From an uncultured Oscillospiraceae bacterium (lineage in GTDB: Bacteria; Bacillota; Clostridia; Oscillospirales; Ruminococcaceae): a DNA stretch of 64,000 nt. Under the pieces are notes generated by a model that had not been told where the DNA came from, ran no database searches, and was given only the letters and a program-made list of their open reading frames with translations. Positions 48,276 through 56,452 of this stretch are shown one piece after another. The number at the start of each line of letters is the position of its first letter. The first letter of the stretch is position 1. The stretch is taken from NCBI GenBank assembly GCA_934448295.1, contig CAKSEY010000011.1, forward strand, positions 41,179-105,178, given 5' to 3'. Position numbers and translations under genes: made by a program.

Positions 48276-48997
48276 TTCAATTTTTCAAGTCGCTGATAGA
48301 GGAGGGGCTGGGCGCCTTTCTGAAATACGCTAATCACGACAGCACGGGGGTCTACTACATAAACGGCTCGGAATCGCTCCCCGCGCCGCTCACCCGCGAG
48401 GAGGAGGAAGCCGCGTTCCGGCTGATGGAAACGGATTTCGCCGCCGCCCGGGATACCCTCATAGTGCACAATCTGCGGCTGGTGGTTTATATCGCAAAGA
48501 AATTCGAGAACACCGGGATAGAGCTGGACGACCTTATCTCCATCGGGACGATAGGGCTGATAAAGGCGGTCAACACATTCAGCGTTCACAGGAACATAAA
48601 GCTCGCGACATACGCCTCACGCTGCATTGAGAACGAAATACTGATGTACCTCCGCAAGACGAACCAACGGCGCTGCGAGATATCCATCGACGAGCCGCTG
48701 AACGTTGACTGGGACGGCAACGAGCTTCTTCTCTCAGACGTTCTAGGCACGGACAGCGACTGCGTGAACGCCCGCATTGAGGAGGAAACGGAACGGAAAG
48801 CGCTCCACGAGGCGGTCGACCGGCTTTCTCCCCGGGAGCGCCAGATAATGGAAATGCGCTTCGGGCTGAACGGCTGCAAGGAAAAGACCCAGAAGGAGGT
48901 CGCAGACGAGATAGGCATCTCGCAGAGCTACATCTCCCGGCTGGAAAAACGCATAATTAAGCAGCTCCGGGAGGAACTGGAACGCGTATGTAATTAA
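48272..48997 (+). CDS. sigE: RNA polymerase sporulation sigma factor SigE (pro-sigma-E)
   Basis: A 241-residue sigma-70 family factor. The N-terminal segment before region 2 (about 30 residues with Tyr-Ile-Asn-Gly-Ser-Glu-Ser-Leu-Pro-Ala-Pro-Leu) is the pro-sequence region removed by SpoIIGA. Region 2 reads Asp-Leu-Ile-Ser-Ile-Gly-Thr-Ile-Gly-Leu-Ile-Lys-Ala-Val; region 4 has Ser-Pro-Arg-Glu-Arg-Gln-Ile-Met-Glu-Met-Arg-Phe-Gly and Ile-Gly-Ile-Ser-Gln-Ser-Tyr-Ile-Ser-Arg-Leu-Glu-Lys. It overlaps spoIIGA (ATGA). A terminator follows; no sigG is adjacent, unlike many spore formers. Confidence 0.95.
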   Translation: MIQFFKSLIEEGLGAFLKYANHDSTGVYYINGSESLPAPLTREEEEAAFRLMETDFAAARDTLIVHNLRLVVYIAKKFENTGIELDDLISIGTIGLIKAVNTFSVHRNIKLATYASRCIENEILMYLRKTNQRRCEISIDEPLNVDWDGNELLLSDVLGTDSDCVNARIEEETERKALHEAVDRLSPRERQIMEMRFGLNGCKEKTQKEVADEIGISQSYISRLEKRIIKQLREELERVCN

Positions 48998-49003
48998 ATA
49001 AAT

Positions 49004-49035
49004 GGCAGGCGATTTTAATTTGCGCCTGCCTTTTT
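49004..49035 (+). terminator. Terminator after sigE
   Basis: GGCAGGCG pairs with CGCCTGCC over an 11-base loop, followed by five Ts. Confidence 0.9.
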
Positions 49036-49160
49036 ATGCCATGACCCTGTTTTCTCTGTATAATTGTCTTAAAAAAGATACACTATTCAGAAGAAATATG
49101 TCATTATTTTCGGCAAGGTGCTGAAAAAAAGCAATTACTAAAAAAAACAGCAGAAAATTG

Positions 49161-49189
49161 TTGACATTGTGAGCAAATTGTGATAAATT
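49161..49189 (+). promoter_or_regulatory. Promoter of the FAD oxidoreductase-xpt genes
   Basis: TTGACA (49161-49166), 17 bases, TAAATT (49184-49189). It implies a leader of about 150 bases before the ATG at 49348. Confidence 0.6.
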
Positions 49190-49200
49190 AATAACGTATG

Positions 49201-49321
49201 TATTAGGGAAACGCTGATTTTATCAAATGCCCGAACTCTCGGGTCTGATTTTGTTACGCTTCGCGTTGTTTATCGCGTCCCTAAAAAACGGTCACAGCGT
49301 GAGCCGTTTTACTAGAGGTTA
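49201..49321. repeat. Structured leader or small palindromic repeat(s)
   Basis: The stretch has closing arms TTAGGGA (about 49203) and TCCCTAA (about 49279), which enclose a CCCGA/TCGGG hairpin and an ACGC/GCGT hairpin. It is followed by an AAAACGG...CCGTTTT hairpin (about 49285-49311). The last bases, TAGAGGTTACC, match the terminal repeat seen at 63929. It could be a three-way-junction RNA with an expression hairpin, or remnants of one or two MITE-like elements. Confidence 0.45.
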
Positions 49322-49347
49322 CCTGGAAATGAAAGGCAGATTATCAA

Positions 49348-50745
49348 ATGGCAAACTATGATGTAATTATTGTCGGCGCAGGTCCCGCAGGTATTTTTAC
49401 CGCACTGGAAATGCTCCGCAAGGGTTCAAAGAAAAAAATCCTTATTATAGAAAAAGGCGTTTCTGTTGAAAAGAGAGCATGTCCCAAGGCTAAGACAAAG
49501 GTCTGCATGAACTGCAAGCCCTATTGTCACATAACCACCGGATTCTCAGGCGCAGGCGCGTTCTCGGACGGAAAGCTGTCTCTCTCCTGCGAGGTCGGCG
49601 GCAACCTTCCGGAGCTTATCGGCGAGGAGCTTGCCCAGGCGACCATCGACTACACTGACAAGATATACCTTGAATTCGGCGCAGACCCCCACGTTGAGGG
49701 AGTAAGCGACCCGGATAAAATACGCGAGATCCGCAAAAAGGCTATCAACGCAAACCTGAAGCTGGTCGACTGCCCTATCCGCCACCTCGGCACGGAAATG
49801 GCGCACGAGCTTTATCTGCGTATCGAAAAGTACCTCCAGGAGCATGGAGTTGACATAATGTTCCAGACCCGCTGCGAGGATATCATAATTGACGGCGACG
49901 TGTGCACCGGAGTTATCGTGACCGACAACAAGGGCAGCGACCGCCGCGAGATAAAGGCGGACAACATCGTCATCGCCACCGGAAGAAAGGGCGCAGACTG
50001 GCTGGAGCGCACCTGCGAGAGCCACAGCATAGCTCACCAGCCCGGCACGGTCGACATCGGCGTCCGCGTTGAGGTACGCAACGAGGTCATGGAGGAGGTC
50101 AACGCCGTCCTCTACGAGTCCAAGCTGATAGGCTACCCGCTTCCGTTCAAGAACAAGGTGCGTACCTTCTGCCAGAACCCGGGCGGATTCGTAAGCCAGG
50201 AGAACTACGACAACGACCTCGCCGTGGTCAACGGTCACTCCTACAAGGATCTGAAGTCCAACAACACCAATCTCGCGATACTCTGCTCCCACAATTTCAG
50301 CGTTCCGTTCAATCAGCCGATAGAATACGCGCAGAAGGTCGGAGAGCTCACCAATATGCTCGGAAACGGTCACATCATGGTACAGCGCTACGGAGATATC
50401 CTGGATGGAAAGCGCACATGGGAAAAGGAGCTTTCCTTCTCCAACGTAAGACCAACGCTTCCGGACGCTGTCGCAGGCGATATCACCGCCGCCATGCCCT
50501 ACCGCACCATGACCAACATCATAAACTTCATCAAGGCTATGGACTACGTTGTACCGGGCTTCGCCAGCCGTGAAACGCTGCTGTATTCGCCGGAGCTGAA
50601 ATTTTACAGCAACCGCATAAAGATGGACGAGCATTTCAACACAAACATTCACGGACTGCACTGCCTCGGCGATTCCAGCGGCTGGACGAGGGGCCTTATG
50701 ATGGCTTCCGTAATGGGCGTGCTGATGGGCAGAGAACTTATCTGA
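49348..50745 (+). CDS. FAD-dependent oxidoreductase (COG2509-like)
   Basis: A 465-residue flavoprotein. The N-terminus has the dinucleotide-binding loop Val-Gly-Ala-Gly-Pro-Ala-Gly (residues 9-15). A Cys-rich stretch (Cys-Pro-Lys-Ala-Lys-Thr-Lys-Val-Cys-Met-Asn-Cys-Lys-Pro-Tyr-Cys) precedes Gly-Phe-Ser-Gly-Ala-Gly-Ala-Phe-Ser-Asp-Gly-Lys. A second FAD motif (Asn-Ile-Val-Ile-Ala-Thr-Gly-Arg) and the C-terminal Gly-Asp-Ser-Ser-Gly-Trp-Thr-Arg-Gly block follow. Members are predicted dehydrogenases with unknown substrate. It lies 13 bases before xpt. Confidence 0.88.
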   Translation: MANYDVIIVGAGPAGIFTALEMLRKGSKKKILIIEKGVSVEKRACPKAKTKVCMNCKPYCHITTGFSGAGAFSDGKLSLSCEVGGNLPELIGEELAQATIDYTDKIYLEFGADPHVEGVSDPDKIREIRKKAINANLKLVDCPIRHLGTEMAHELYLRIEKYLQEHGVDIMFQTRCEDIIIDGDVCTGVIVTDNKGSDRREIKADNIVIATGRKGADWLERTCESHSIAHQPGTVDIGVRVEVRNEVMEEVNAVLYESKLIGYPLPFKNKVRTFCQNPGGFVSQENYDNDLAVVNGHSYKDLKSNNTNLAILCSHNFSVPFNQPIEYAQKVGELTNMLGNGHIMVQRYGDILDGKRTWEKELSFSNVRPTLPDAVAGDITAAMPYRTMTNIINFIKAMDYVVPGFASRETLLYSPELKFYSNRIKMDEHFNTNIHGLHCLGDSSGWTRGLMMASVMGVLMGRELI

Positions 50746-50758
50746 GGAGGACGGAAAA

Positions 50759-51340
50759 ATGCAGCTTCTTAAAGACAGAATCAGGAAAGACGGCGTTATC
50801 AAGGACGGGAACGTCCTCAAGGTGGACAGCTTCCTCAATCACCAGATGGATATTGCGCTCATAAATGAAATGGGTAAGGAATTCCGCAGGCTGTTCCCGG
50901 ACAAGTCCATTAACAAGATACTCACTATCGAGGCTTCGGGAATCGGCATTGCCTGTATTACGGCGCAGTACTTCGGCTGCCCCGTGGTTTTCGCCAAGAA
51001 AACGCAGAGCATAAACATTGACGGCGAGGTGTACTCCACCCAGATAAAGAGCTTCACCCACGGCCGTACATATGATGTTATCGTGAAGAAAGCGTTCCTC
51101 TCGCCGGAGGACAATATCCTGATTATTGACGACTTCCTTGCAAACGGCTGCGCGCTCCTCGGGCTTATCGACATTGTCAAGAGCAGCGGCGCGAAAATCG
51201 CCGGAGCGGGAATCGTTATCGAAAAGGGCTGCCAGCCCGGCGGTGAGCTTGTGCGCAGCAAGGGCATACGCGTTGAATCGCTGGCGATAATAGATGAAAT
51301 GGATCCTGTAAACGGCTGCAAATTCCATGACGACAACTGA
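50759..51340 (+). CDS. xpt: Xanthine phosphoribosyltransferase
   Basis: A 193-residue type I PRTase converting xanthine (and PRPP) to XMP. Leu-Asn-His-Gln-Met-Asp near residue 27-32, Glu-Ala-Ser-Gly-Ile-Gly-Ile-Ala at about 59-66, and the PRPP-binding motif Ile-Leu-Ile-Ile-Asp-Asp-Phe-Leu-Ala-Asn-Gly (about 120-130) identify it. AGGAGGACGG precedes the ATG. Unlike in many Firmicutes, no purine riboswitch was found before it. Confidence 0.94.
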   Translation: MQLLKDRIRKDGVIKDGNVLKVDSFLNHQMDIALINEMGKEFRRLFPDKSINKILTIEASGIGIACITAQYFGCPVVFAKKTQSINIDGEVYSTQIKSFTHGRTYDVIVKKAFLSPEDNILIIDDFLANGCALLGLIDIVKSSGAKIAGAGIVIEKGCQPGGELVRSKGIRVESLAIIDEMDPVNGCKFHDDN

Positions 51341-51415
51341 TTTTAGCGGCTCTTGCCGTTGAAATATAAAAACACGCGGTTCGCCGCGGACACACAATTA
51401 GGGAGGAAACAACCA

Positions 51416-52528
51416 ATGAAGAAGAGATTACTCGCTGCCCTGATGGCAGCAGCAATGCTGCTCACAGGCTGCTCCGGAAACACGTCTTCCGGAAGCTCCG
51501 CTGACAATTCCGGCAGCACTGCGGACAACGCGACCACAGTTAAGGCAGGCTTCGTCTACATCGGCAAGATCGACGACGGCGGCTACACCCAGGCTCATGA
51601 CCAGGGCAGACTCGCGATCGAAAAGCTGGGCGTTGAGACTGCTTACGTTGAGGACGTTGCAGAAACCGTTTCTGACACCTGCGAAGCTATCCGCACCCTT
51701 ATCGACGAGGGCTGCAACCTTATCTACACCAACTCCTTCGGTTTCATGGAGGGCACAGTTGAGATGGCTAAGGAATATCCTGACGTTAAGTTCGCTCACT
51801 GCTCCGGCTATCAGAGAAGCGACAACCTTTCCACCTACTTCGGCAAGGTTTACCAGGCTCGTTATCTCGCAGGTATCGTTGCTGGCATGAAGACTGAGAA
51901 GAACTACATCGGCTACGTTGCAGCAAAGGGCATCCCCGAGGTTATCCGCGGCATCAACGCGTTCACACTGGGCGTTCAGTCCGTTAACCCTGACGCAAAG
52001 GTAGAGGTAGTATTCACCGACACATGGTACGATCCTACCGTTGAGAAGCAGGCGGCTATGGAGCTCCTGAACAAGGGCGTTGACGTTATCGCACAGCACC
52101 AGGATACCACCGCTCCGCAGGTTGCAGCACAGGAAAAGGGCGCTTACTGCATAGGCTATAACTTCCCGACCTCCGACGCGGCTCCTGACGCTTACCTCAC
52201 CGCAGCTTGCTTCAACTGGGCAACCTTCTACACCGACGACTGCCAGAGAGCTATCGACGGCACATGGACAAGCCGCGCTTACTGGGAGGGTCTCGCAGCA
52301 AACATGACATACCTCGATGACCTGACCGACCTCTGCGCTGAGGGCACTCAGGAAAAGGTAGACGCTGCTAAGGCTTCCATCATTGACGGCAGCTTCGAGC
52401 CGTTCACCGGCCCGCTCTATGACCAGGACGGCAACCTTAAGGTTGAGGACGGAGTTAAGATGACCGACGACGAGATCTGGAACATGAGCTGGTTCGTTCA
52501 GGGCGTTGTTGGCACTATCCCCGCATAA
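51416..52528 (+). CDS. BMP-family lipoprotein (nucleoside-type ABC binding protein)
   Basis: A 370-residue lipoprotein with lipobox Leu-Leu-Thr-Gly-Cys and a Ser-rich linker. The PF02608-type domain begins with Ala-Gly-Phe-Val-Tyr-Ile-Gly-Lys-Ile-Asp-Asp-Gly-Gly-Tyr-Thr and contains Tyr-Gln-Ala-Arg-Tyr-Leu-Ala-Gly-Ile-Val-Ala-Gly and Thr-Asp-Thr-Trp-Tyr-Asp-Pro. It delivers a nucleoside or related ligand to the downstream transporter. ATG 51416 has GGGAGGAAA upstream; earlier in-frame starts are rejected. Confidence 0.93.
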   Translation: MKKRLLAALMAAAMLLTGCSGNTSSGSSADNSGSTADNATTVKAGFVYIGKIDDGGYTQAHDQGRLAIEKLGVETAYVEDVAETVSDTCEAIRTLIDEGCNLIYTNSFGFMEGTVEMAKEYPDVKFAHCSGYQRSDNLSTYFGKVYQARYLAGIVAGMKTEKNYIGYVAAKGIPEVIRGINAFTLGVQSVNPDAKVEVVFTDTWYDPTVEKQAAMELLNKGVDVIAQHQDTTAPQVAAQEKGAYCIGYNFPTSDAAPDAYLTAACFNWATFYTDDCQRAIDGTWTSRAYWEGLAANMTYLDDLTDLCAEGTQEKVDAAKASIIDGSFEPFTGPLYDQDGNLKVEDGVKMTDDEIWNMSWFVQGVVGTIPA

Positions 52529-52642
52529 TCACTGATAACAGACAGCGCAGGCTGTATAACGCAGCCTGCACTGCTTGTTTTCACAAGCGGCATATTAATT
52601 ATGCCGTTCGTGAAAGTAAGCAGAAACTTTCAGGAGGTAAGA

Positions 52643-54172
52643 ATGGCTCAACCGTATATAAGGTTAAAGAACATCTGCAAGAGCTTCGGCACGGTGCAGG
52701 CTAACAAGAACGTCTCCATTGACGTCAACAAGGGGGAGATCCTGGCGCTGCTGGGAGAGAACGGCTCCGGCAAGAGTACTCTCGTGAATATGCTCAGCGG
52801 TATCTACACCCCGGACAGCGGCGAAATCGAAATCAACGGGAAGAACGTGGTTTTCCGCTCCCCGAAGGACGCGATAAACGCCGGCATCGGCATGATACAT
52901 CAGCATTTCAAGCTCATCGACGTACTTACTGCCGCTGAAAACATCAGCATAGGTCAGGAAAACGGAGTTTTCATCAGCAAAAAGAAGATGAACGCCCGTA
53001 TCAACGAGCTGAGCGAAAAGTACGGCATCAAAATAGACCCGAACAAAAAGGTGTACAATATGTCCGTCAGCGAGAAGCAGTCGGTGGAGATAATGAAGAT
53101 CCTCTACCGCGGAGCCGATGTGCTGATCCTGGACGAGCCCACCGCCGTACTCACACCGCAGGAAATACGCGCGCTGTTCGATATTCTCCGGGGAATGAAG
53201 GAGCGGGGCTGCTGCATTATTATCATCACCCACAAGCTTGCCGAGGTGATGGAGATATCCGATCGGGTCACGGTGCTGCGCAAGGGCGAATCCATCACCA
53301 CCGCAATAACCGCAGAATCCTCCCCGCAGGAGCTTACTGAAATGATGGTAGGAAGCGCCGTTTCCCTTGAAATCGAGCGCCCCAAGGAGAAGCTCAGCGA
53401 GAAGCCGGTTCTCTCCGTCAGCCAGCTCTCCAAGAAGTCGATAGACGGGATCGACCTGCTCCACAATATGACCTTCGACCTTTACGGCGGCGAGATCCTC
53501 GGAATCGCAGGAATCGCCGGAAGCGGTCAGAAAGAGCTTTGCGAGATAATCGCAGGGCTGATGAAGGCGGACGGAGGCTCGGTGAAATTCAACGACGAAG
53601 AGATACTTGGGCTTTCACCGCGCGCTATTCTCAGGCACGGGATCAGCATGAGCTTCATTCCTGAGGATCGTCTGGGTATGGGTCTTGTGGCAGGAATGAG
53701 CGTCATGAACAACGTTATCCTGAAAAGCTACAACCGCAATCCCGGGCCTTTCCTGGACAGGAAGTTCGCCAAAACGCTTGCAGAGCAGATAGTGCATGAT
53801 TTTGACATCTCCACGCCATCGGTAACGCATGAGGTCAAGAAGCTGTCCGGCGGTAACATTCAGAAAGTGCTTCTCGGCCGCGAAATATGGCTTGCCCCGA
53901 AGGTGCTCATCACGGCGTACCCCGTGCGCGGTCTGGATATAGGAGCTTCCTACAACATCTACCGCGTGCTCAACGAGCAGAAGAAAAAGGGCGTTGCGGT
54001 GCTGTTCATCGGCGAGGATCTTGACGTGCTCAAGAGCATTTCCGACCGGCTGATGGTAATTCACGACGGCGAGGTCATTGACATTGTTGACCCTGAAACG
54101 GTCACTAAAGAGGACATCGGCATGATGATGCTGGGTCACAAGCCCGGCGAAGAGGGAGGCGAGGCAGTATGA
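52643..54172 (+). CDS. Nucleoside-type ABC transporter, duplicated ATPase
   Basis: A 509-residue protein with two ABC domains. The first has Walker A Gly-Glu-Asn-Gly-Ser-Gly-Lys-Ser-Thr (about residues 36-44) and Walker B Val-Leu-Ile-Leu-Asp-Glu-Pro-Thr. The second keeps Leu-Ser-Gly-Gly-Asn-Ile-Gln-Lys-Val but has the degenerate Walker A Ala-Gly-Ile-Ala-Gly-Ser-Gly-Gln-Lys-Glu and Walker B Val-Leu-Ile-Thr-Ala-Tyr-Pro usual for sugar/nucleoside ATPases. ATG 52643 has CAGGAGGTAAG upstream. It works with the BMP lipoprotein and two permeases. Confidence 0.94.
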   Translation: MAQPYIRLKNICKSFGTVQANKNVSIDVNKGEILALLGENGSGKSTLVNMLSGIYTPDSGEIEINGKNVVFRSPKDAINAGIGMIHQHFKLIDVLTAAENISIGQENGVFISKKKMNARINELSEKYGIKIDPNKKVYNMSVSEKQSVEIMKILYRGADVLILDEPTAVLTPQEIRALFDILRGMKERGCCIIIITHKLAEVMEISDRVTVLRKGESITTAITAESSPQELTEMMVGSAVSLEIERPKEKLSEKPVLSVSQLSKKSIDGIDLLHNMTFDLYGGEILGIAGIAGSGQKELCEIIAGLMKADGGSVKFNDEEILGLSPRAILRHGISMSFIPEDRLGMGLVAGMSVMNNVILKSYNRNPGPFLDRKFAKTLAEQIVHDFDISTPSVTHEVKKLSGGNIQKVLLGREIWLAPKVLITAYPVRGLDIGASYNIYRVLNEQKKKGVAVLFIGEDLDVLKSISDRLMVIHDGEVIDIVDPETVTKEDIGMMMLGHKPGEEGGEAV

Positions 54173-55242
54173 GCATTGCAAACAGAGTACACATAACCAA
54201 ACGAACCGGCGTTTCCTCCGGAGCGCTGCTTGCTTCCAGGCTTATTGCGATAGTTGTCGCGCTTGCCGCCTCGGGTCTTGTAATGCTGTTCATGGGCTTC
54301 AACCCGCTAGAGATTTTCGGTAAGATAATCACATCATCGCTTTCGACTTACAGCAGATTCGGCGAAACGATGAACAAAACTATCCTGCTGACCATGCTCT
54401 CGCTGGGAATTTCAGTCGCGTTCCGCATGAAGTTCTGGAACATCGGCGCGGAGGGTCAGTTTTACATGGGGGCTTTCGGCGCGGCGCTGATTGCTTTCGG
54501 TTTCCCGGAGCTTCCGGCAGGGCTTCTGCTCCCGCTGATGTGCCTTTCTGCGTTTGTGTTCGGCGGGATATGGGCTATCATCCCGGCACTTATCAAGGCT
54601 AAGTTCACCACCTCTGAGACCCTTGTAACGCTTATGATGAACTACATCGCGATCTCGTTCATCTCTTACCTCCAGTACGGGCCGTGGAAGGACCCGGAGT
54701 CCCTCGGCGCTGCAAAAATCGCGAGATTCTCGGACAACGCGATCCTGCCCAAGGTATTCGGGATTCATGCTGGCTGGATAATCATGCTGGTGATGGTAAT
54801 TATCATGACCATCGTGCTGAAATACACAAAGCTCGGCTATCAGATAGACGTACTCGGCGAAAGCGAAACCACCGCGAAATACGCCGGCATGAACACCCTC
54901 AAGATAATGCTGGTTGCCGTGCTGCTTTCCGGCGGTCTGTGCGGAATGGCGGGATTCATGCAGGCTTCCGCCGTTGAAAAGTCCATCACCGACCAGATGT
55001 CCGGCGGACTTGGATTCACCGCTGTTATTACTGCATGGCTTGCAAAGCTGAAGCCTCCGGTAATTGTGGTCGTTTCGTTCGCATTCTCTATGCTGCTCCA
55101 GAGCGGCAAGGCGCTCCAGGTAATGGGTATCCCCTCCTCTATCACGGAGGTTCTCCAGGGCGTTATCATCTTCTTCGTGCTGGGCAGCGAGTTCTTTATT
55201 AACTATCGTATTTCGTTCCGCAAGGCTGAAAAGGAGGGCTGA
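54169..55242 (+). CDS. Nucleoside-type ABC transporter permease (NupP/YufP-like)
   Basis: A 357-residue branched-chain/sugar-type permease with about nine membrane helices. Phe-Trp-Asn-Ile-Gly-Ala-Glu-Gly-Gln-Phe-Tyr-Met-Gly-Ala (about residues 88-101) is the family signature and Gly-Glu-Ser-Glu-Thr-Thr-Ala-Lys-Tyr-Ala-Gly-Met is the ATPase-contact loop. Its start overlaps the ATPase stop by four bases. Confidence 0.93.
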   Translation: MSIANRVHITKRTGVSSGALLASRLIAIVVALAASGLVMLFMGFNPLEIFGKIITSSLSTYSRFGETMNKTILLTMLSLGISVAFRMKFWNIGAEGQFYMGAFGAALIAFGFPELPAGLLLPLMCLSAFVFGGIWAIIPALIKAKFTTSETLVTLMMNYIAISFISYLQYGPWKDPESLGAAKIARFSDNAILPKVFGIHAGWIIMLVMVIIMTIVLKYTKLGYQIDVLGESETTAKYAGMNTLKIMLVAVLLSGGLCGMAGFMQASAVEKSITDQMSGGLGFTAVITAWLAKLKPPVIVVVSFAFSMLLQSGKALQVMGIPSSITEVLQGVIIFFVLGSEFFINYRISFRKAEKEG

Positions 55243-55243
55243 T

Positions 55244-56188
55244 ATGGATATTCTGAATGAAATTACGCTGTTCCTCCAGACCTCCGTGCAGATGGGCACG
55301 CATATCCTTTTCGCCATCGTCGGCGGTATTATCTGCGAGAAAGTAGGCAATATGAACCTCGGTATTGAGGGAATGATGCTGATGGGAGCCGCTGTGGGCT
55401 TCCAGGTAGCCTGCGCTACTGCGAATCCGTTCCTTGCCGTGCTCGCCGCCGGACTTGCGGGTCTTGCCGGAGCGCTTATCTATGCGTTCATCACCGTGAC
55501 CCTGCGCGGAAATCAGGTAGTCACCGGACTTGTGCTGACGATTTTCGGCACGGGCGTTGCAGGGTTCATCGGGAAATCGGTTTCCGGTAACTCAGTCCCC
55601 ACCGAGGTGGTCAATGCGTTCAAGCCATATGATATACCTGTCCTGTGCGATATCCCGATAATCGGAAAGGCGCTTTTCTCTCAGAGCGCATATGTGCAGG
55701 CGGCGATCGTGGTTGCAATCCTGGCTTACCTGTACATCAACAAAACCCGCTTCGGACTCAATATGCGCGCTGTGGGAGAGAATCCTGCGGCGGCGGACGC
55801 TTCCGGCATAAACGTCATGCTGTATAAGTACGTCCATATCCTTATCGGCGGATTCCTGTGCGGCGTTGGCGGGGCCTACCTCTCAACGGTGTTCCTCACC
55901 ACATGGCAGGACAATGTTACCGCAGGCGCGGGCTGGATCGCTGTCGCGCTGGTAATTTTCAGCACCTGGAATCCTCTGAAGGCGATATTCGCGGCATATC
56001 TGTTCGGTATGCTGAAAGGTCTCAACTTCAAGATGCAGGGCTGGGGCTTTACAGTTCCCTCGCAGATACTTGAAATGCTTCCGTATATCGCGACAATTGT
56101 CGTGCTGATATTCATCACGCTCAGAAAAAAGCGCGAAAATCAGCCGCCAAAGGCTCTTGGAGATCCATATTTCAGAGAAGAACGATAA
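55244..56188 (+). CDS. Nucleoside-type ABC transporter permease (NupQ/YufQ-like)
   Basis: A 314-residue permease with about eight membrane helices. Asn-Met-Asn-Leu-Gly-Ile-Glu-Gly-Met-Met-Leu-Met-Gly-Ala (about residues 36-49) and Arg-Ala-Val-Gly-Glu-Asn-Pro-Ala-Ala-Ala-Asp-Ala-Ser-Gly-Ile (ATPase contact) are typical. It follows the other permease by one base and ends the operon at a strong terminator. Confidence 0.93.
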   Translation: MDILNEITLFLQTSVQMGTHILFAIVGGIICEKVGNMNLGIEGMMLMGAAVGFQVACATANPFLAVLAAGLAGLAGALIYAFITVTLRGNQVVTGLVLTIFGTGVAGFIGKSVSGNSVPTEVVNAFKPYDIPVLCDIPIIGKALFSQSAYVQAAIVVAILAYLYINKTRFGLNMRAVGENPAAADASGINVMLYKYVHILIGGFLCGVGGAYLSTVFLTTWQDNVTAGAGWIAVALVIFSTWNPLKAIFAAYLFGMLKGLNFKMQGWGFTVPSQILEMLPYIATIVVLIFITLRKKRENQPPKALGDPYFREER

Positions 56189-56197
56189 AATACTTGG

Positions 56198-56235
56198 CTC
56201 CCCTTTCATCTCGACCGATGAAGGGGGAGTTTTTT
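56198..56235 (+). terminator. Terminator of the nucleoside transporter operon
   Basis: CTCCCC and GGGGAG with flanking TTTCATC/GATGAAG pairs form a long stem, followed by six Ts. Confidence 0.9.
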
Positions 56236-56353
56236 GTTATTTTTATAATTACATATATTTCTTTAAATGTATTTTTCAAGATATAAACTTATAGATATTC
56301 ACTATTTTTGCGATATTTTTATAGTTATTTTCAATAATCTTTTGGCTTTTCTA

Positions 56354-56382
56354 TTGATTTTCGCATAATAATGTGTTATAAT
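56354..56382 (+). promoter_or_regulatory. Promoter of the SDR-transporter operon
   Basis: TTGATT (56354-56359), 17 bases, TATAAT (56377-56382), within an AT-rich intergenic stretch (56236-56452) that holds no other gene. Confidence 0.75.
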
Positions 56383-56452
56383 TCAGACAGCATATGACAA
56401 ATGGCTATCGTATGCAGTCATTTAATTAATTTTATCTATGGAGGCAGAAAAA

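Noticed and set aside
49546..50838. A 430-codon minus-strand frame opposite the FAD oxidoreductase
   Set aside because: Antisense shadow of a clear flavoprotein gene.
51341..51415. A purine riboswitch near xpt or the BMP gene
   Set aside because: The conserved junction sequences and kissing loops of the purine aptamer are absent here and in the 49.0-49.35 kb leader; only small CG hairpins are seen.
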